A DNA stretch of 64,000 bases from Zea mays (taxonomy: Eukaryota > Streptophyta > Magnoliopsida > Poales > Poaceae), in the NCBI RefSeq assembly GCF_902167145.1, contig NC_050099.1, positions 14,212,434-14,276,433 on the forward strand. The letters run 5' to 3'. Of this stretch, positions 38,932 to 51,299 are shown piece after piece. Below the pieces are notes generated by a model. That model saw only the letters and a list, made by a program, of their open reading frames with translations. It was not told the DNA's origin and made no database searches. Position numbers and translations under genes: made by a program. The first letter of the stretch is position 1. Each line of letters starts with the position of its first letter.

Positions 38932-40173
38932 TGAGAGCACCTAGAGGGGGGGGGGGTGAATAGGTGATCCTGTGAAACTTAAACTTATAGCCACAAAAAC
39001 TTGTTAAGTGTTAGCACAACAATTGCCAAGTGGCTAGAGAGGAGTCTCAACAAAACACAATACCACAAGAGATCAAACACAGAGATGACACAGTGGTTTA
39101 TCCCGTGGTTCGGCCAAGACCAACGCTTGCCTATTCCACGTTGTGGCGTCCTAACGGACGAGGGTTGCAATCAACCCCTCTCAAGCGGTCCAAAGACCAA
39201 CTTGAATACCACGGTGTTTTGCTTTGCCTTTCAATATCCCGTTTGCGAGGAATCTCCACAACTTGGAGTCTCTCGCCCTTACACTTGAGATTCACAAAGA
39301 AATACGGAGTAAGGGGGGAAATGAGCAACGCACACAAGACTTCAAAAGATCAGAGCAACAACACGCACACAAGTTGCACAAAGAGCTCGCAACACAACTC
39401 AATGAGTTCACAACTCAACAAGAGCTCTAGATGCTATCACAATGAACCAAATGCGCGGAATCGATGTCTTGGTGCTTAGGAATGTTGTAGGAATGCTTGA
39501 TTTTTTCCTCCATGCGCCTAGGGGTCCCTTTTATAGCCCCAAGGCATCTAGGAGCCGTTGAGAACAAATCTGGAAGGCCATCCTTGCCTTCTGTCGTCGG
39601 GTGCACCGGACAGTCCGGTGTACACCGGACAGTGTCCGGTGCCCGATTTCCTTCCTTAATTGGCGAAGCCGACCGTTGGCAGACTTGGAGCCGTTGGCGC
39701 ACCGGACATGTCCGGTGCACACCGGACAGTCCGGTGCCCCCTTCTAGCCGTTGGCTCGGCCACGTGTCCCGCGCAGATCGCGCGGCCGACCGTTGGCTCA
39801 TCGGACAGTCCGGTGCACACCGGACAGTCCGGTGAATTTTAGCCGTACGCCGTCGGCAAATTCCCGAGAGCGACCACTTCGCTCGAGCCAGCCTGGTGCA
39901 CCGGACACTGTCCGGTGCACCACCGGACAGTCCGGTGCCCCAGACCGAAACAGCCTCTTGGCTGTACACAGCCAACTCTTCTATTTCATTCTGTTTCTGA
40001 TACTTAGACAAGTATATTAGTACACAAAACCAATGTACTAAGACGTAGAAACATACCTTTGCTCTTGATTTGCACTTTGTTCATCCATGGGCATAGATTC
40101 ACATTTAAGCACTTGTGTTGGCACTCAATCACCAAAATACTTAGAAATGGCCTAAGGGCACATTTCCCTTTCA
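38932..40173 (-). repeat. 3' LTR of Copia element 1
   Basis: Plus strand begins TGAGAGCACCTAGAGG and ends CATTTCCCTTTCA, 1242 bp. Near 39600-39940 it holds several copies of the palindrome CACCGGACAGTCCGGTG. A G run near the left end is longer than in the partner LTR. Confidence 0.92.
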
Positions 40174-40961
40174 ATCTCCCCCTTTTTGGTGATTTATGCC
40201 AACACAACATAAAGCAACTAAAACAAGTGCAAAATCACTTCAAATAAAAATGAATTTGAGATTTATTCAGTTTTGGCATATATGGATCATCCTTTGCCAC
40301 CACTTGGTTTGTTTTTGCAAATCAAACTCAAATCTCTATCTCTAAGTCAAACACACATGTTGAATCATAAGGAGAGTCATTCCAAAAGAGATTGATCAAA
40401 GATTTCAAAAACTCCCCCTTTTTCCCATAATAACTACCTCTCCCCACAAGAGGCCAACTTTTGACAAAAGAGACAACAAAAGAGTTTTGACAAACCAAGA
40501 GCTCTACTCTACTATTTTCAAATCTCTCAAGTGGTAGCTGATCCATCTATTGCTTTGGCCTTTATTTTCTCCCCCTTTGGCATCAAGCACCAAAACGGGA
40601 TCAATCTTGGCCCTTTAACCCCATTGCCTCACCAAAATCTTCAATTAAGAGCAAATAGGCAATAAGAGTCTAAAGATGAACTTGGAATAAGTTACCCTCT
40701 CATCGGAGTGCAGTGGAAGTCTTTCATGGTCCAAGTCCACCTTTTTCCCTTTCAATCCATCTTCGAGACTAAATCATCAAACTCAAACACATGGTTAGTC
40801 TTCAAAGGGTCAAGTTGTAACATATCTCCCCCTAAACATGTGCATCACTTTGCAACGGACTTGTGAGGTCCAGGGAGTGTTTGTACAACTTGAGCACCAC
40901 AATAAACAACAAAATGCAAGAAGGAACATGATCAAAGGCATAAACACATGTATGCTATAAA
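40174..40961 (-). other. Region between pol and 3' LTR of Copia 1 with repeated polypurine motifs
   Basis: On the plus strand CTCCCCCT occurs at about 40176, 40411, 40569 and 40828, with a shorter CTCCCC near 40440. In element orientation these are AGGGGGAG tracts. The copy adjoining the LTR is the functional polypurine tract. No gene. Confidence 0.75.
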
Positions 40962-43900
40962 TCAATCCAGGTTCCGCGAATCTAAGACATTTAGCTCACT
41001 ACGCAACCTACAAAAGGTCTTCTCATCTAGAGGCTTGGTAAAGATATCGGCTAGCTGGTTCTCGGTGCTAACATGAAACACTTTGATATCTCCCTTTTGC
41101 TGGTGGTCTCTCAAAAAGTGATGCCGGATGTCTATGTGCTTTGTGCGGCTGTGCTCAACAGGATTTTCCGCCATGCGGATAGCACTCTCATTATCACATA
41201 GGAGTGGGACTTTGCTCAGATTGTAGCCAAAGTCCCTGAGGGTTTGCCTCATCCAAAGTAGTTGCACGCAACACTGTCCTGCGGCAACATACTCGGCCTC
41301 AGCGGTGGATAGGGCAACGGAGGTTTGTTTCTTAGAGTTCCATGACACCAGGGACCTTCCTAAGAATTGGCACGTCCCCGATGTACTCTTCCTATCGACC
41401 TTACATCCAGCATAGTCGGAGTCTGAGTATCCAACTAAGTCAAAGGTAGACCCCTTTGGATACCAGAGCCCGAAGCAAGGCGTAGCAACCAAATATCTAA
41501 GAATTCGCTTCACCGCCACTAAGTGACACTCCTTAGGATCGGATTGAAATCTAGCACACATGCATACGCTAAGCATAATATCCGGTCTACTAGCACATAA
41601 GTAAAGCAAAGAACCTATCATTGACCGGTATGCTTTTTGATCAACGGACTTACCTCCTTTGTTGAGGTCAGTGTGTCCGTCGGTTCCCATCGGAGTCTTT
41701 GCAGGCTTGGCGTCCTTCATCCCAAACCGCTTTAGCAAGTCTTGCGTGTACTTCGTTTGGGAGATGAAGGTGCCGTCCTTGAGTTGCTTCACTTGGAACC
41801 CAAGGAAGTAGTTCAACTCGCCCATCATTGACATCTCGAATTTCTGCGTCATTACCCTGCTAAACTCTTCACAAGACTTTTGATTAGTAGAACCAAATAT
41901 TATGTCATCGACATAAATTTGGCACACAAATAAATCACCATCACATGTCTTAGTGAAAAGAGTTGGATCGGCTTTCCCAACCTTAAAAGCATTTGCAATT
42001 AAGAAATCTCTAAGGCATTCATACCATGCTCTTGGGGCTTGCTTAAGTCCATAGAGCGCCTTAGAGAGCTTACACACGTGGTCAGGGTACCGTTCATCCT
42101 CGAAGCCAGGGGGTTGCTCCACGTACACCTCCTCCTTGATTGGCCCATTGAGGAAAGCGCTCTTCACATCCATTTGGTACAACCTGAAAGAATGGTGAGC
42201 GGCATATGCTAGCAAGATACGAATGGACTCTAGCCTAGCTACAGGAGCAAAGGTCTCCTCAAAGTCCAAACCTACGACTTGGGCATAACCTTTTGCCACA
42301 AGTCGAGCCTTGTTCCTTGTCACCACTCCGTGCTCGTCTTGTTTGTTGCGAAACACCCACTTGGTTCCCACAACATTTTGCTTAGGACGAGGCACCAGTG
42401 TCCAAACTTCATTGCGCTTGAAGTTGTTGAGTTCCTCCTGCATGGCCAACACCCAGTCCGGATCTAGCAAGGCCTCCTCTACCCTGAAAGGCTCAATAGA
42501 AGAGACAAAGGAGTAATGCTCACAAAAATTTACTAATCGAGATCGAGTAGTTACTCCCTTGCTAATGTCACCTAGAATTTGGTCAACGGGATGATCCCTT
42601 TGAATCATCGCTCGAACTTGGGTTGGAGGTGCCGGTTGCGCTTCTTCCTCCATCACATGATCATCTTGTGCTCCCCCTTGATTACACATCTCCTGTTGAT
42701 GAACCTGTTCATCGTCTTGAGTTGGGGAATGCACCATAGTTGAGGAAGAAGGTTTATCTTGCTCATCTTGTTCCTGTGGCCGAACTTTTCCAATCGCCAT
42801 GGTTCGTATAGCGGCCGTCGGAACATCTTCTTCATCTACATCATCAAGATCAACAACTTGCTCTCTTGGAGAGCCATTAGTCTCATCAAATACAACGTCG
42901 CTAGAGACTTCAACCAAACCCGATGATTTGTTGAAGACTCTATACGCCTTTGTATTTGAGTCATAACCTAACAAAAACCCTTCTACAGCTTTGGGAGCAA
43001 ACTTAGAATGTCTACCCTTCTTCACTAGAATGTAGCATTTGCTCCCAAATACACGAAAGTAAGATACATTGGGTTTGTTACCGGTTAGTAGCTCATACGA
43101 CGTCTTATTGAGGAGGCGATGAAGGTAGACCCTGTTGATGGCGTGGCAAGCCGTGTTCACGGCTTCCGTCCAAAAGCACTCGTGGGTCTTCAACTCTCCT
43201 AGCATCGTCCTCACCATATCGATGAGCGTCCTGTTCTTCCTTTCTACCACACCGTTTTGCTGTGGTGTGTAGGGAGCGGAGAACTCGTGCTTGATCCCTT
43301 CCTCTTCAAGGAACTCCTCTACTTGAAGGTTCTTGAACTCGGACCCGTTGTCGCTCCTTATCTTCTTTACTTTGAGCTCAAACTCATTTTGAGCTCTCCT
43401 GAGGAAGCGCTTGAGGGTCCCTTGAGTTTCAGACTTATCCTGCAAAAAGAACACCCAAGTGAAGCGGGAAAAGTCATCAACAATAACTAGACCATACTTA
43501 CTTCCTCCTATGCTCAGATAGGCGACGGGTCCGAAGAGGTCCATATGCAGCAGCTCCAGTGGTCTTGAGGTGGTCATCACATTCTTGCTGTGATGTGTTC
43601 CTCCCACTTGTTTACCTGCTTGACAAGCTGCACAAGGTCTATCTTTTTCGAATTGAATGTTAGTCAAACCTATTACGTGTTCTCCCTTTAGAAGCTTGTG
43701 AAGGTTCTTCATCCCCACATGTGCTAAGCGGCGATGCCACAACCAGCCCATGCTAGTCTTAGCTATTAAGCATGCATCTAGACCGGCCTCTTCTTTTGCG
43801 AAATCAACTAAATAAAGTTTGTCGTCTAATACACCCTTAAAAGCTAGTGAACCATCACTTCTTCTAAAGACAGACACATCTACATTTGTAAATAGACAGT

Positions 43901-44168
43901 TATATCCCATATTGCATAATTGACTAACCGATAGCAAATTATATCCTAGAGACTCTACTAAAAACACATTAGAGATAGAGTGCTCATTAGAAATTGCAAT
44001 TTTACCTAACCCTCTTACCTTGCCTTGATTCCCATCACCGAATATGATTGAATCTTGGGAATCCTTATTCTTGACGTAGGAGGTGAACATCTTCTTCTCC
44101 CCCGTCATATGGTTTGTGCATCCGCTGTCAATAATCCAGCTTGAACCCCCGGATGCATAAACCTGCAA
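40962..44168 (-). CDS. Copia 1 pol polyprotein, 1068 residues
   Basis: Polyprotein with, in order: aspartic protease ([13 protein letters not shown], residues 11-25), GAG-pre-integrase zinc region ([19 protein letters not shown]), integrase core (HMDLFGP near 209, [19 protein letters not shown]), reverse transcriptase ([34 protein letters not shown] at about 749-752) and RNase H ([32 protein letters not shown]). The open frame has no stop. It has no ATG upstream of the protease: the frame opens at about 44201, overlaps the end of gag by about 26 bases in the +1 frame and passes TTG at 44168. Expression by frameshift from gag is therefore likely. All catalytic motifs are present. Confidence 0.93.
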   Translation of the reverse strand: MQVYASGGSSWIIDSGCTNHMTGEKKMFTSYVKNKDSQDSIIFGDGNQGKVRGLGKIAISNEHSISNVFLVESLGYNLLSVSQLCNMGYNCLFTNVDVSVFRRSDGSLAFKGVLDDKLYLVDFAKEEAGLDACLIAKTSMGWLWHRRLAHVGMKNLHKLLKGEHVIGLTNIQFEKDRPCAACQAGKQVGGTHHSKNVMTTSRPLELLHMDLFGPVAYLSIGGSKYGLVIVDDFSRFTWVFFLQDKSETQGTLKRFLRRAQNEFELKVKKIRSDNGSEFKNLQVEEFLEEEGIKHEFSAPYTPQQNGVVERKNRTLIDMVRTMLGELKTHECFWTEAVNTACHAINRVYLHRLLNKTSYELLTGNKPNVSYFRVFGSKCYILVKKGRHSKFAPKAVEGFLLGYDSNTKAYRVFNKSSGLVEVSSDVVFDETNGSPREQVVDLDDVDEEDVPTAAIRTMAIGKVRPQEQDEQDKPSSSTMVHSPTQDDEQVHQQEMCNQGGAQDDHVMEEEAQPAPPTQVRAMIQRDHPVDQILGDISKGVTTRSRLVNFCEHYSFVSSIEPFRVEEALLDPDWVLAMQEELNNFKRNEVWTLVPRPKQNVVGTKWVFRNKQDEHGVVTRNKARLVAKGYAQVVGLDFEETFAPVARLESIRILLAYAAHHSFRLYQMDVKSAFLNGPIKEEVYVEQPPGFEDERYPDHVCKLSKALYGLKQAPRAWYECLRDFLIANAFKVGKADPTLFTKTCDGDLFVCQIYVDDIIFGSTNQKSCEEFSRVMTQKFEMSMMGELNYFLGFQVKQLKDGTFISQTKYTQDLLKRFGMKDAKPAKTPMGTDGHTDLNKGGKSVDQKAYRSMIGSLLYLCASRPDIMLSVCMCARFQSDPKECHLVAVKRILRYLVATPCFGLWYPKGSTFDLVGYSDSDYAGCKVDRKSTSGTCQFLGRSLVSWNSKKQTSVALSTAEAEYVAAGQCCVQLLWMRQTLRDFGYNLSKVPLLCDNESAIRMAENPVEHSRTKHIDIRHHFLRDHQQKGDIKVFHVSTENQLADIFTKPLDEKTFCRLRSELNVLDSRNLD

Positions 44169-44175
44169 GGCAAAT

Positions 44176-46554
44176 TTAGGCTTGGGTTTTAGGTACCCAA
44201 CTCATGTTGGGTCCTACAAGGTTAGCACAAATATTCTTAGGGACCCAAATGCAAGTTTTGTCTCCCTTGCATCTTGCCCCTAACTTCCTAGCAATTACCT
44301 TTTTATCCTTTCGACAAATTGCAAAGGAAGCATTCAAAGCATGATATATTGTAGAAGGCTCATTAACTTTCCTAGGAATATTAACAACATTTCTCCTAGG
44401 CATATTATGAACAACATCCCTTCTACCAACATTTCTATCATGCACATATGAAGAACTAGAAGCAAACATAGCATGAGAAAAATCATCGTACGTATTATAA
44501 CTCCTATAAGCATTTCTAGTTTGTCTCCTATCATGATACAAAAAGGCATGGTTCTTTTTAGCACTAGTTGCCATAGGGGCCTTCCCTTTCTCCTTAGCGG
44601 GAATGGGAGCCTTATGGCTTGTTAAGTTCTTGGCTTCCCTCTTGAAGCCAAGTCCATCCTTAATTGAGGGGTGTCTACCGATCGTGTAGGCATCCCTTGC
44701 AAATTTTAGTTTATCAAATTCATTCTTGCTAGTCTTAAGTTGGGCATTAAGACTAGCCAATTCCTCAGTTAATTTAGAAATTGAAACTAAATGATCACTA
44801 CAAGCATCAACATCGAAATCTTTACACCTAGTGCAGATCTCAACATGTTCTACACAAGAATTAGATTTACCGGCTACTTCTAGTTTAGCATTTAAGTCAT
44901 CATTAACACTCTTTAAAGTAGCAATGGTTTCATGACAAGAAGATAGTTCACTAGAAAGCACTTCATTTCTTTTAACTTCTAAAGCATAAGACTTTTGTGC
45001 CTCTACAAATTTGTCATGCTCTTCATACAAAAGGTCCTCTTGTTTTTCTAAGAGTCTATCTTTTTCATTCAAGGCATCAATCAATTCATTAATTTTATCT
45101 ACTTTAGTTCTATCCAATCCCTTGAACAAACTAGAGTAATCTATTTCATCATCACTAGACTCATCATCACTGGAAGAATCATAAGTGACATTGTTTTGAT
45201 TACATACCTTCTTCTCCCTTGCCATAAGGCATGTGTGACGCTCGATGGGGAAGAGGGATGACTTGTTGAAGGCAGTGGCGGCGAGTCCTTCATTGTCGGA
45301 ATCGGAGGAGGAGCAATCTGAATCCCACTCCTTTCCGATATGTGCCTCGCCCTTGGCCTTCTTGTAATGCTTCTTCTTTTCCATCTTGCTCCCGTGTTCC
45401 TGGTCACTATCATTGTCGGGACAGTTAGCAATAAAATGACCAAGCTTACCGCATTTGAAGCATGATCGCTTTCCCTTGGTCTTAGTCTTGCTTGGCTGTC
45501 CCTTGTGACCCTTTAGTGTCGTCTTGAATCTTTTGATGATGAGGGCCATCTCTTCATCATTAAGACCGGCCGCCTCAATTTGTGCCACCTTGCTGGGTAG
45601 CGCCTCCTTGCTCCTTGTTGCCTTGAGAGCAATGGGTTGAGGCTCATGGATTGGGCCATTCAACGCGTCGTCCACGTACCTTGCCTCCTTGATCATCATT
45701 CGCCCGCTTACAAATTTTCCAAGAATTTCTTCGGGCGACATCTTGATGTACCTAGGATTTTCACGAATATTGTTCACCAGGTGAGGATCAAGAATGGTAA
45801 ATGACCTTAACATTAGGCGGACGACGTCGTGATCCGTCCATCGCGTGCTTCCGTAGCTCCTTATTTTGTTGATAAGGATCTTGAGCCGGTTGTATGTTTG
45901 TGTCGGCTCCTCGCCCCTTATCATCGCGAATCGTCCGAGCTCGCCCTCCACCAACTCCATCTTGGTGAGTAAGGTGACATCATTCCCCTCATGAGAGATC
46001 TTGAGGGTGTCCCAAATCTGCTTGGCATTGTCCAAGCCGCTCACCTTGTGATACTCATCCCTGCACAAAGAGGCTAGCAACACAGTAGTAGCTTGTGCAT
46101 TTTTATGGATCTGTTCATTAATAAACGAAGGGCTATCCGAGCAATCAAATTTCATTCCACTTTCCACAATCTCCCAAATGCTTGGATGGAGAGAAAATAG
46201 GTGAGTACGCATTTTGTGACTCCAAAATCCGTAGTCCTCTCCATCAAAGTGAGGAGGCTTGCCAAGTGGAATGGGGAGCAAATGAGCATTTGAGCTATGA
46301 GGAATGCGCGAATAATCAAAAGAAAAGTTTGAGTTGACCGTCTTCCTGTAGTCGTTGTCGTCGTCCTTTTGGGAGGAGGAAGATTCGTCGCTGTCGTAGT
46401 AGACAATTTCCTTGATGCGCCTTGTCTTCTTCTTCCTCCCGTCTTTTCTTTTGTGGCCCGAGCCTGAGTCAATGGGCTTGTCATTATTGAGCTCGTTGAC
46501 GAAGGTCTCCTTCTCCTTGTCGTTGATCACCATCCCCTTGCCCTTAGGATCCAT
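44176..46554 (-). CDS. Copia 1 gag, 792 residues
   Basis: Starts at ATG 46552-46554 just inside the primer site and is open to TAA at 44176-44178. It has a basic serine-rich N-terminus, the retrotransposon Gag core (about residues 80-320, with [16 protein letters not shown] and the [15 protein letters not shown] block), a CCHC knuckle [14 protein letters not shown] at about 364-377, an acidic serine-rich region, a long coiled coil (about 480-620) and a conserved C-terminus near WVPKTQA. The length suits Sirevirus Gag. It forms the particle that packages element RNA. The +1 overlap with pol suggests frameshifting. Confidence 0.92.
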   Translation of the reverse strand: MDPKGKGMVINDKEKETFVNELNNDKPIDSGSGHKRKDGRKKKTRRIKEIVYYDSDESSSSQKDDDNDYRKTVNSNFSFDYSRIPHSSNAHLLPIPLGKPPHFDGEDYGFWSHKMRTHLFSLHPSIWEIVESGMKFDCSDSPSFINEQIHKNAQATTVLLASLCRDEYHKVSGLDNAKQIWDTLKISHEGNDVTLLTKMELVEGELGRFAMIRGEEPTQTYNRLKILINKIRSYGSTRWTDHDVVRLMLRSFTILDPHLVNNIRENPRYIKMSPEEILGKFVSGRMMIKEARYVDDALNGPIHEPQPIALKATRSKEALPSKVAQIEAAGLNDEEMALIIKRFKTTLKGHKGQPSKTKTKGKRSCFKCGKLGHFIANCPDNDSDQEHGSKMEKKKHYKKAKGEAHIGKEWDSDCSSSDSDNEGLAATAFNKSSLFPIERHTCLMAREKKVCNQNNVTYDSSSDDESSDDEIDYSSLFKGLDRTKVDKINELIDALNEKDRLLEKQEDLLYEEHDKFVEAQKSYALEVKRNEVLSSELSSCHETIATLKSVNDDLNAKLEVAGKSNSCVEHVEICTRCKDFDVDACSDHLVSISKLTEELASLNAQLKTSKNEFDKLKFARDAYTIGRHPSIKDGLGFKREAKNLTSHKAPIPAKEKGKAPMATSAKKNHAFLYHDRRQTRNAYRSYNTYDDFSHAMFASSSSYVHDRNVGRRDVVHNMPRRNVVNIPRKVNEPSTIYHALNASFAICRKDKKVIARKLGARCKGDKTCIWVPKNICANLVGPNMSWVPKTQA

Positions 46555-46589
46555 CTCTTCGGGCGGTTAGTCCCTTTCTTGAAGAGAAC

Positions 46590-46604
46590 GGCTCTGATAC
46601 CAAT
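46590..46604 (-). other. Primer binding site of Copia 1
   Basis: In element orientation TGGTATCAGAGCC starts three bases after the 5' LTR end, complementary to the 3' end of plant initiator Met-tRNA. Confidence 0.85.
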
Positions 46605-47877
46605 TGAGAGCACCTAGAGGGGGGGTGAATAGGTGATCCTGTGAAACTTAAACTTATAGCCACAAAAACTTGTTAAGTGTTAGCACAACAATTGCCAAGT
46701 GGCTAGAGAGGAGTCTCAACAAAACACAATACCACAAGAGATCAAACACAGAGATGACACAGTGGTTTATCCCGTGGTTCGGCCAAGACCAACGCTTGCC
46801 TATTCCACGTTGTGGCGTCCCAACGGACGAGGGTTGCAATCAACCCCTCTCAAGCGGTCCAAAGACCAACTTGAATACCACGGTGTTTTGCTTTGCCTTT
46901 CAATATCCCGTTTGCGAGGAATCTCCACAACTTGGAGTCTCTTGCCCTTACACTTGAGATTCACAAAGAAATACGGAGTAAGGGGGGAAATGAGCAACGC
47001 ACACAAGACTTCAAAAGATCAGAGCAACAACACGCACACAAGTTGCACAAAGAGCTCGCAACACAACTCAATGAGTTCACAACTCAACAAGAGCTCTAGA
47101 TGCTATCACAATGAACCAAATGCGCGGAATCGATGTCTTGGTGCTTAGGAATGTTGTAGGAATGCTTGATTTTTTCCTCCATGCGCCTAGGGGTCCCTTT
47201 TATAGCCCCAAGGCAGCTAGGAGCCGTTGAGAACAAATCTGGAAGGCCATCCTTGCCTTCTGTTGTCGGGTGCACCGGACAGTCCGGTGTACACCGGACA
47301 GTGTCCGGTGCCCGATTTCCTTCCTTAATTGGCGAAGCCGACCGTTGGCAGACTTGGAGCCGTTGGCGCACCGGACATGTCCGGTGCACACCGGACAGTC
47401 CGGTGCACACCGGACAGTCCGGTGCCCCCTTCTAGCCGTTGGCTCGGCCACGTGTCCCGCGCAGATCGCGCGGCCGACCGTTGGCCCGGCCGACCGTTGG
47501 CTCACCGGACAGTCCGGTGCACACCGGACAGTCCGGTGAATTTTAGCCGTACGCCGTCGGCAAATTCCCGAGAGCGACCACTTCGCTCGAGCCAGCCTGG
47601 CGCACCGGACACTGTCCGGTGCACCACCGGACAGTCCGGTGCCCCAGACCGAAACAGCCTCTTGGCTGTACACAGCCAACTCTTCTCTTTCATTCTGTTT
47701 CTGATACTTAGACAAGTATATTAGTACACAAAACCAATGTACTAAGACTTAGAAACATACCTTTGCTCTTGATTTGCACTTTGTTCATCCATGGGCATAG
47801 ATTCACATTTAAGCACTTGTGTTGGCACTCAATCACCAAAATACTTAGAAATGGCCTAAGGGCACATTTCCCTTTCA
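46605..47877 (-). repeat. 5' LTR of Copia element 1
   Basis: 1273 bp, TGAGAGCACC to CCCTTTCA on the plus strand. It differs from the other LTR mainly by one extra palindrome unit near 47400 and one extra GGCCGACCGTTGG unit near 47485. Confidence 0.92.
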
Positions 47878-49674
47878 GTATTCGGGTCCCAGGGGCGGAG
47901 GAGGTCCCCGAGCCCGAGGGCGAATTGGTTGTTTTTGAGGCGTTTTTCATCGTCGAACTTCGCCTGCCGGCGCATCGTTTAGTGTCGGAGGTTTTGCAGA
48001 AGTTCAAAGTCCAGATTCATCAGTTGACACCGAACGCCGTGGTTGCGTTGGCGAAGTATGTCTGGGCAACGACGTAATATGGCGGCCAGCCTTCGGTGGA
48101 GGTCTTCGCCAAGCAATACTGTCTGCACTGGCAGAAGAGAAAAATAGGATAGAAGATTGCATAATTTGGGTCGTGCACTTTCACGCCGAAGTCCGGGAAG
48201 ACTTCGATGGAAGTGGTGGAGCTGGTCCCCTGTGCCCGGAACAAGTGGGGCAACTGGTGGGACTACTGGTTTTATGTTTCGGAGGCTGAAGTCGAAGACC
48301 ACCCAGGGCTCCCTGCCGCCATTATGTGTTCGCATTATTATGTGGCGTACCCGTCGTTTGAAGTGGCGGAGGATGATGAAAATGAGGTGGCCCTTCGGAT
48401 TGCTGCCCGCTCGAGTAGTGGGCACGATCTAGTTGAGGAATTCATTGGGTATGGGGTGTGGCCTTTGGCACATGGATGGGCGCTGGGCGAAGTATGCCCT
48501 CGCGAGATGCCCTCCCTGGGCGGACGGAAGGTGCAAAGTCCGCGTTTTGCTTTGGATTTGCGAGGGCGGGATCTCGCCTCGGTTGTGCGTGAGGCAGAGG
48601 ATGGGGCGGTGAGAATTGTTGGGCGCTATGTGCCAAAGACGGAGGCCCAGCGGAGTTGGGATATACGTGGATCCAACGACCGCCTGAATAGGGTCTTCGA
48701 GTTGAATTCTTTGTCGTATGGCGGTTACCCAGGGGAGGACGTCGTCGATCGCCGCGGGAAAAAACCAGCGGCCGTGACTGAGGATGACCCCGCGCCGGAA
48801 GCCGCCCCAGCCACGAAAAAGAGGAAGCTAGGTACTGCGGTGGGAGAACTGGGGTTTCCGATAGCTTTGCTATGGAGTTGATGGGAACATGCGCGGCCCC
48901 CGGGGTAAGCATGTCTTCGCCCGAGCTCCGGGAGTCTTCGGCGCGGATGCTGGAGGTTGCCGGGGGTCGATGGCCCAAGGACGTTCCTATCCCTCGCGCG
49001 GCCGGCGAAGACTTTTTTACGTCTCGCATGGCTCGTGACTTGAGAGTGTTTCCTTACGGACGAAATATTGCTGCTGTTGTGTCGGCAGTGATGAACAAGG
49101 ATCGCCAGGAAGCTGCGCAGAAGCGCCGGGCGGTCATCAGGCTTCCTGAAGCTAGGCCGAAGAGGGCGCGGGGGACTGCGAAGGCTACCGCCCCCGGCGG
49201 TAGCCAGCCGACGCTGGTGGCGAAGCCGGCCGCCCCTGGGTCCAGCAAGGTGCCGGAGAGCGTGAAGGCGGCCGGCGCCGGCGGGACCAAGTCTGCCCCG
49301 GACGGAGCCGCGAAGTCCCAGGAATTGCCTTCGCCGGGGAAACACGTTGCCGACTTCGGCACAAATATTAGTGTGGACGATTATCTCGTTGGTAAGTTTT
49401 TTTGACTGGTGATACGTTGCAGGATCGGGCGAGGGGCAACTTGTTGTTGTTCCGCCTGCGGTGGCGACCACGGTGTCTGCCGCGGTGCCTGGGGTGAAGG
49501 GTAGCGCTCTCAGCGCTGGCGGCGAGATTTCGGCGGTCGCTACCGTCAAGGACGAAGCGGGCACTGTGTCCCGCCGGCTGAGGGAGGCGTCGCAGCGGCT
49601 GAGTCAAGTAAGTTGAGCTGGACTTCGGTGTTTACCGCTTTCATGGGGATTGTGGTCTCATGTGTGTCTGTTAG

Positions 49675-50412
49675 GTGGCCGACTTCGCCGACCGTGTGGC
49701 GTCGGGGGCCCTTACTGCAGATGTATCTGCCGAAGTCAAGAGACTTTGGGCGCAGCATGCTGACGCCGTCCGGGTAAAGTCGGTTGCAGATAGCAAGTGC
49801 CGCAAGCTGGCGGAGAAGGTGGCCGCCCTAGAGGGCGAGAGGACGGACCTCCGGCGCCAGCTGGTGGAGGAGAGGAGGGAGGCCAACCAGGCCATCACCA
49901 AGGCGCAGGCGGAGGCCAAATTGGCGCGGGTGGAGGGGAGTCTTGCCAACCAGCGCGACGAGGAATGGGAGGGGCGGTTCAACGCTTTGCAAGCCCGCAT
50001 GGAAAGGGTCGAGGCCTCTACACGCTCGGAAGTTGAGCGGACACGCAAACAGCTCGTGGACTCATACCGCGAGCTGGGCGCGCGGACTGCTGACTTCGAA
50101 GTGCCCGACCGAGAGGCGGGCCTTCGCTTCCTCGAGTGGTTGCAAGAGGAATTGTTGGCGCTCCCGACCATCGTGGAGGGATTTATGTCCTTTGCCTCCC
50201 TCGTCACCTGCGAAGGGACGTTGAACGCGCTGTCCCGTGAGGGGTGCAGTCACTATGAGGTCTTCGACCGATCTGATGAAGATTTTGGGCGCGAGATTTA
50301 TAAAGTCGAAGACCCTATGGTGAAGGACTCCGTGGGGGCCCTCTTCGACCGGATGTGGGGCCCCTACGGTCGGGAGGTGGTCAGGGAGCGGTTTGACCGG
50401 GCGAGGGATCAG
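49675..50412 (+). other. Coiled-coil exon of the antisense ORF
   Basis: This exon (246 codons) is the best-preserved part of the antisense ORF. It starts VADFADRVASGALTADVSAE, has heptad-like charged residues through about codon 130, then a globular-looking end (GLRFLEWLQEELLALP, DSVGALFDRMWGPYGREV). No stop or frameshift. Flanked by AG and GT splice signals. Confidence 0.7.
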
Positions 50413-51299
50413 GTAAAGTTTGTCTTTTGTATAGTGTCATTGAATGTGGGTATACATGGGCTTTGCTGAATTGGTGTGCTATGTTGTAGATGGCGCGTGC
50501 CGAGGACGTGGAGGACTTTGGAACCTTGAACAGCGCGCAGCCCGAAGCGGAGGCCAACCCGGTTGTGGCCGAGGCTAAAGTCGACCCGGCACCACCCCTG
50601 GAAACCGGTGAAGGCTCCCTTGCTGCCCCTGCGGCTGCTATGTCCGGTGGAGGCTCGTCGCCATCCACTGCGCCGATGGTGGAGAATCCCCCGAAGGCGG
50701 CGACGGAGCTGGCAGCGGAGGATCCCCCGAAGGCGGCGACGGAGCCGACAGCGGAGGATCCCATGGCGGCGGCTGGGTCTTCGCAGGTGGCTTAGTGGGT
50801 GTGGGGTAGTTAGAGAATTTTGGCTATGTTACTGAACCTTGGTTGCTGCGTAGGTTCAGGATTTTGGGCCTGCGCACGCAACCGCTACTGCTAATTTTGT
50901 GGCGGCTTCGACCGTGGTCGCTGGAAATGAATCGGATAAGTCTGTGTTTAAGTTTTCTGATTTTGATGACTCTGGGAGTTCGGTTGAGTGGACGGAAGAG
51001 TCTTCAGATGAGGACTTGGATTACTTTGCGGCCTTTGATGTGGCTGCGGCGGAGGCTTCTCCGCATGTTACGGATGCTGAAGTTTTGCCTAGTCCGAGTG
51101 CTGGGCGTAGGCGGCGAAGGGCGATGGCGAAGCGTAGAGTGAGTGAAGTGGATGGCGGTCGGCTTCGTGTGGGCAGGGCTGGCAAGCGAGAATTGTTATC
51201 CTCGCCGGTTGGGGCGAGTGTAGGTGAGGGGGAGCTGCGAAGTCTTTTTGAGGGTGAGGAGCTTAGGATAATGCTATTTAACTATAGGGAGATGGGAAT

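Larger units (their letters stand above)
38932..47877 (-). mobile_element. Copia element 1, Sirevirus-type, coding frames open
   Basis: Two LTRs (38932-40173 and 46605-47877) flank gag and pol on the minus strand. The primer site next to the right LTR is TGGTATCAGAGCC in element orientation, complementary to initiator Met-tRNA. Polypurine-like AGGGGGAGA motifs are repeated before the 3' LTR, a Sirevirus hallmark. By eye the LTRs differ at about eight positions plus a few indels. Flanks are gttgg and gtatt, so no target duplication is seen. The insertion lies inside the first exon of the antisense ORF of Gypsy element 3. Confidence 0.9.

Noticed and set aside
39427..40011. Minus-strand frame of 194 residues in the Copia LTR
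   Set aside because: Translation of the palindrome array; the sister LTR has the same frame with different length.
46590..46604. Possible tRNA gene near TGGTATCAGAGCC
   Set aside because: Only the 3' end complement of Met-tRNA is present, as expected for a primer binding site.
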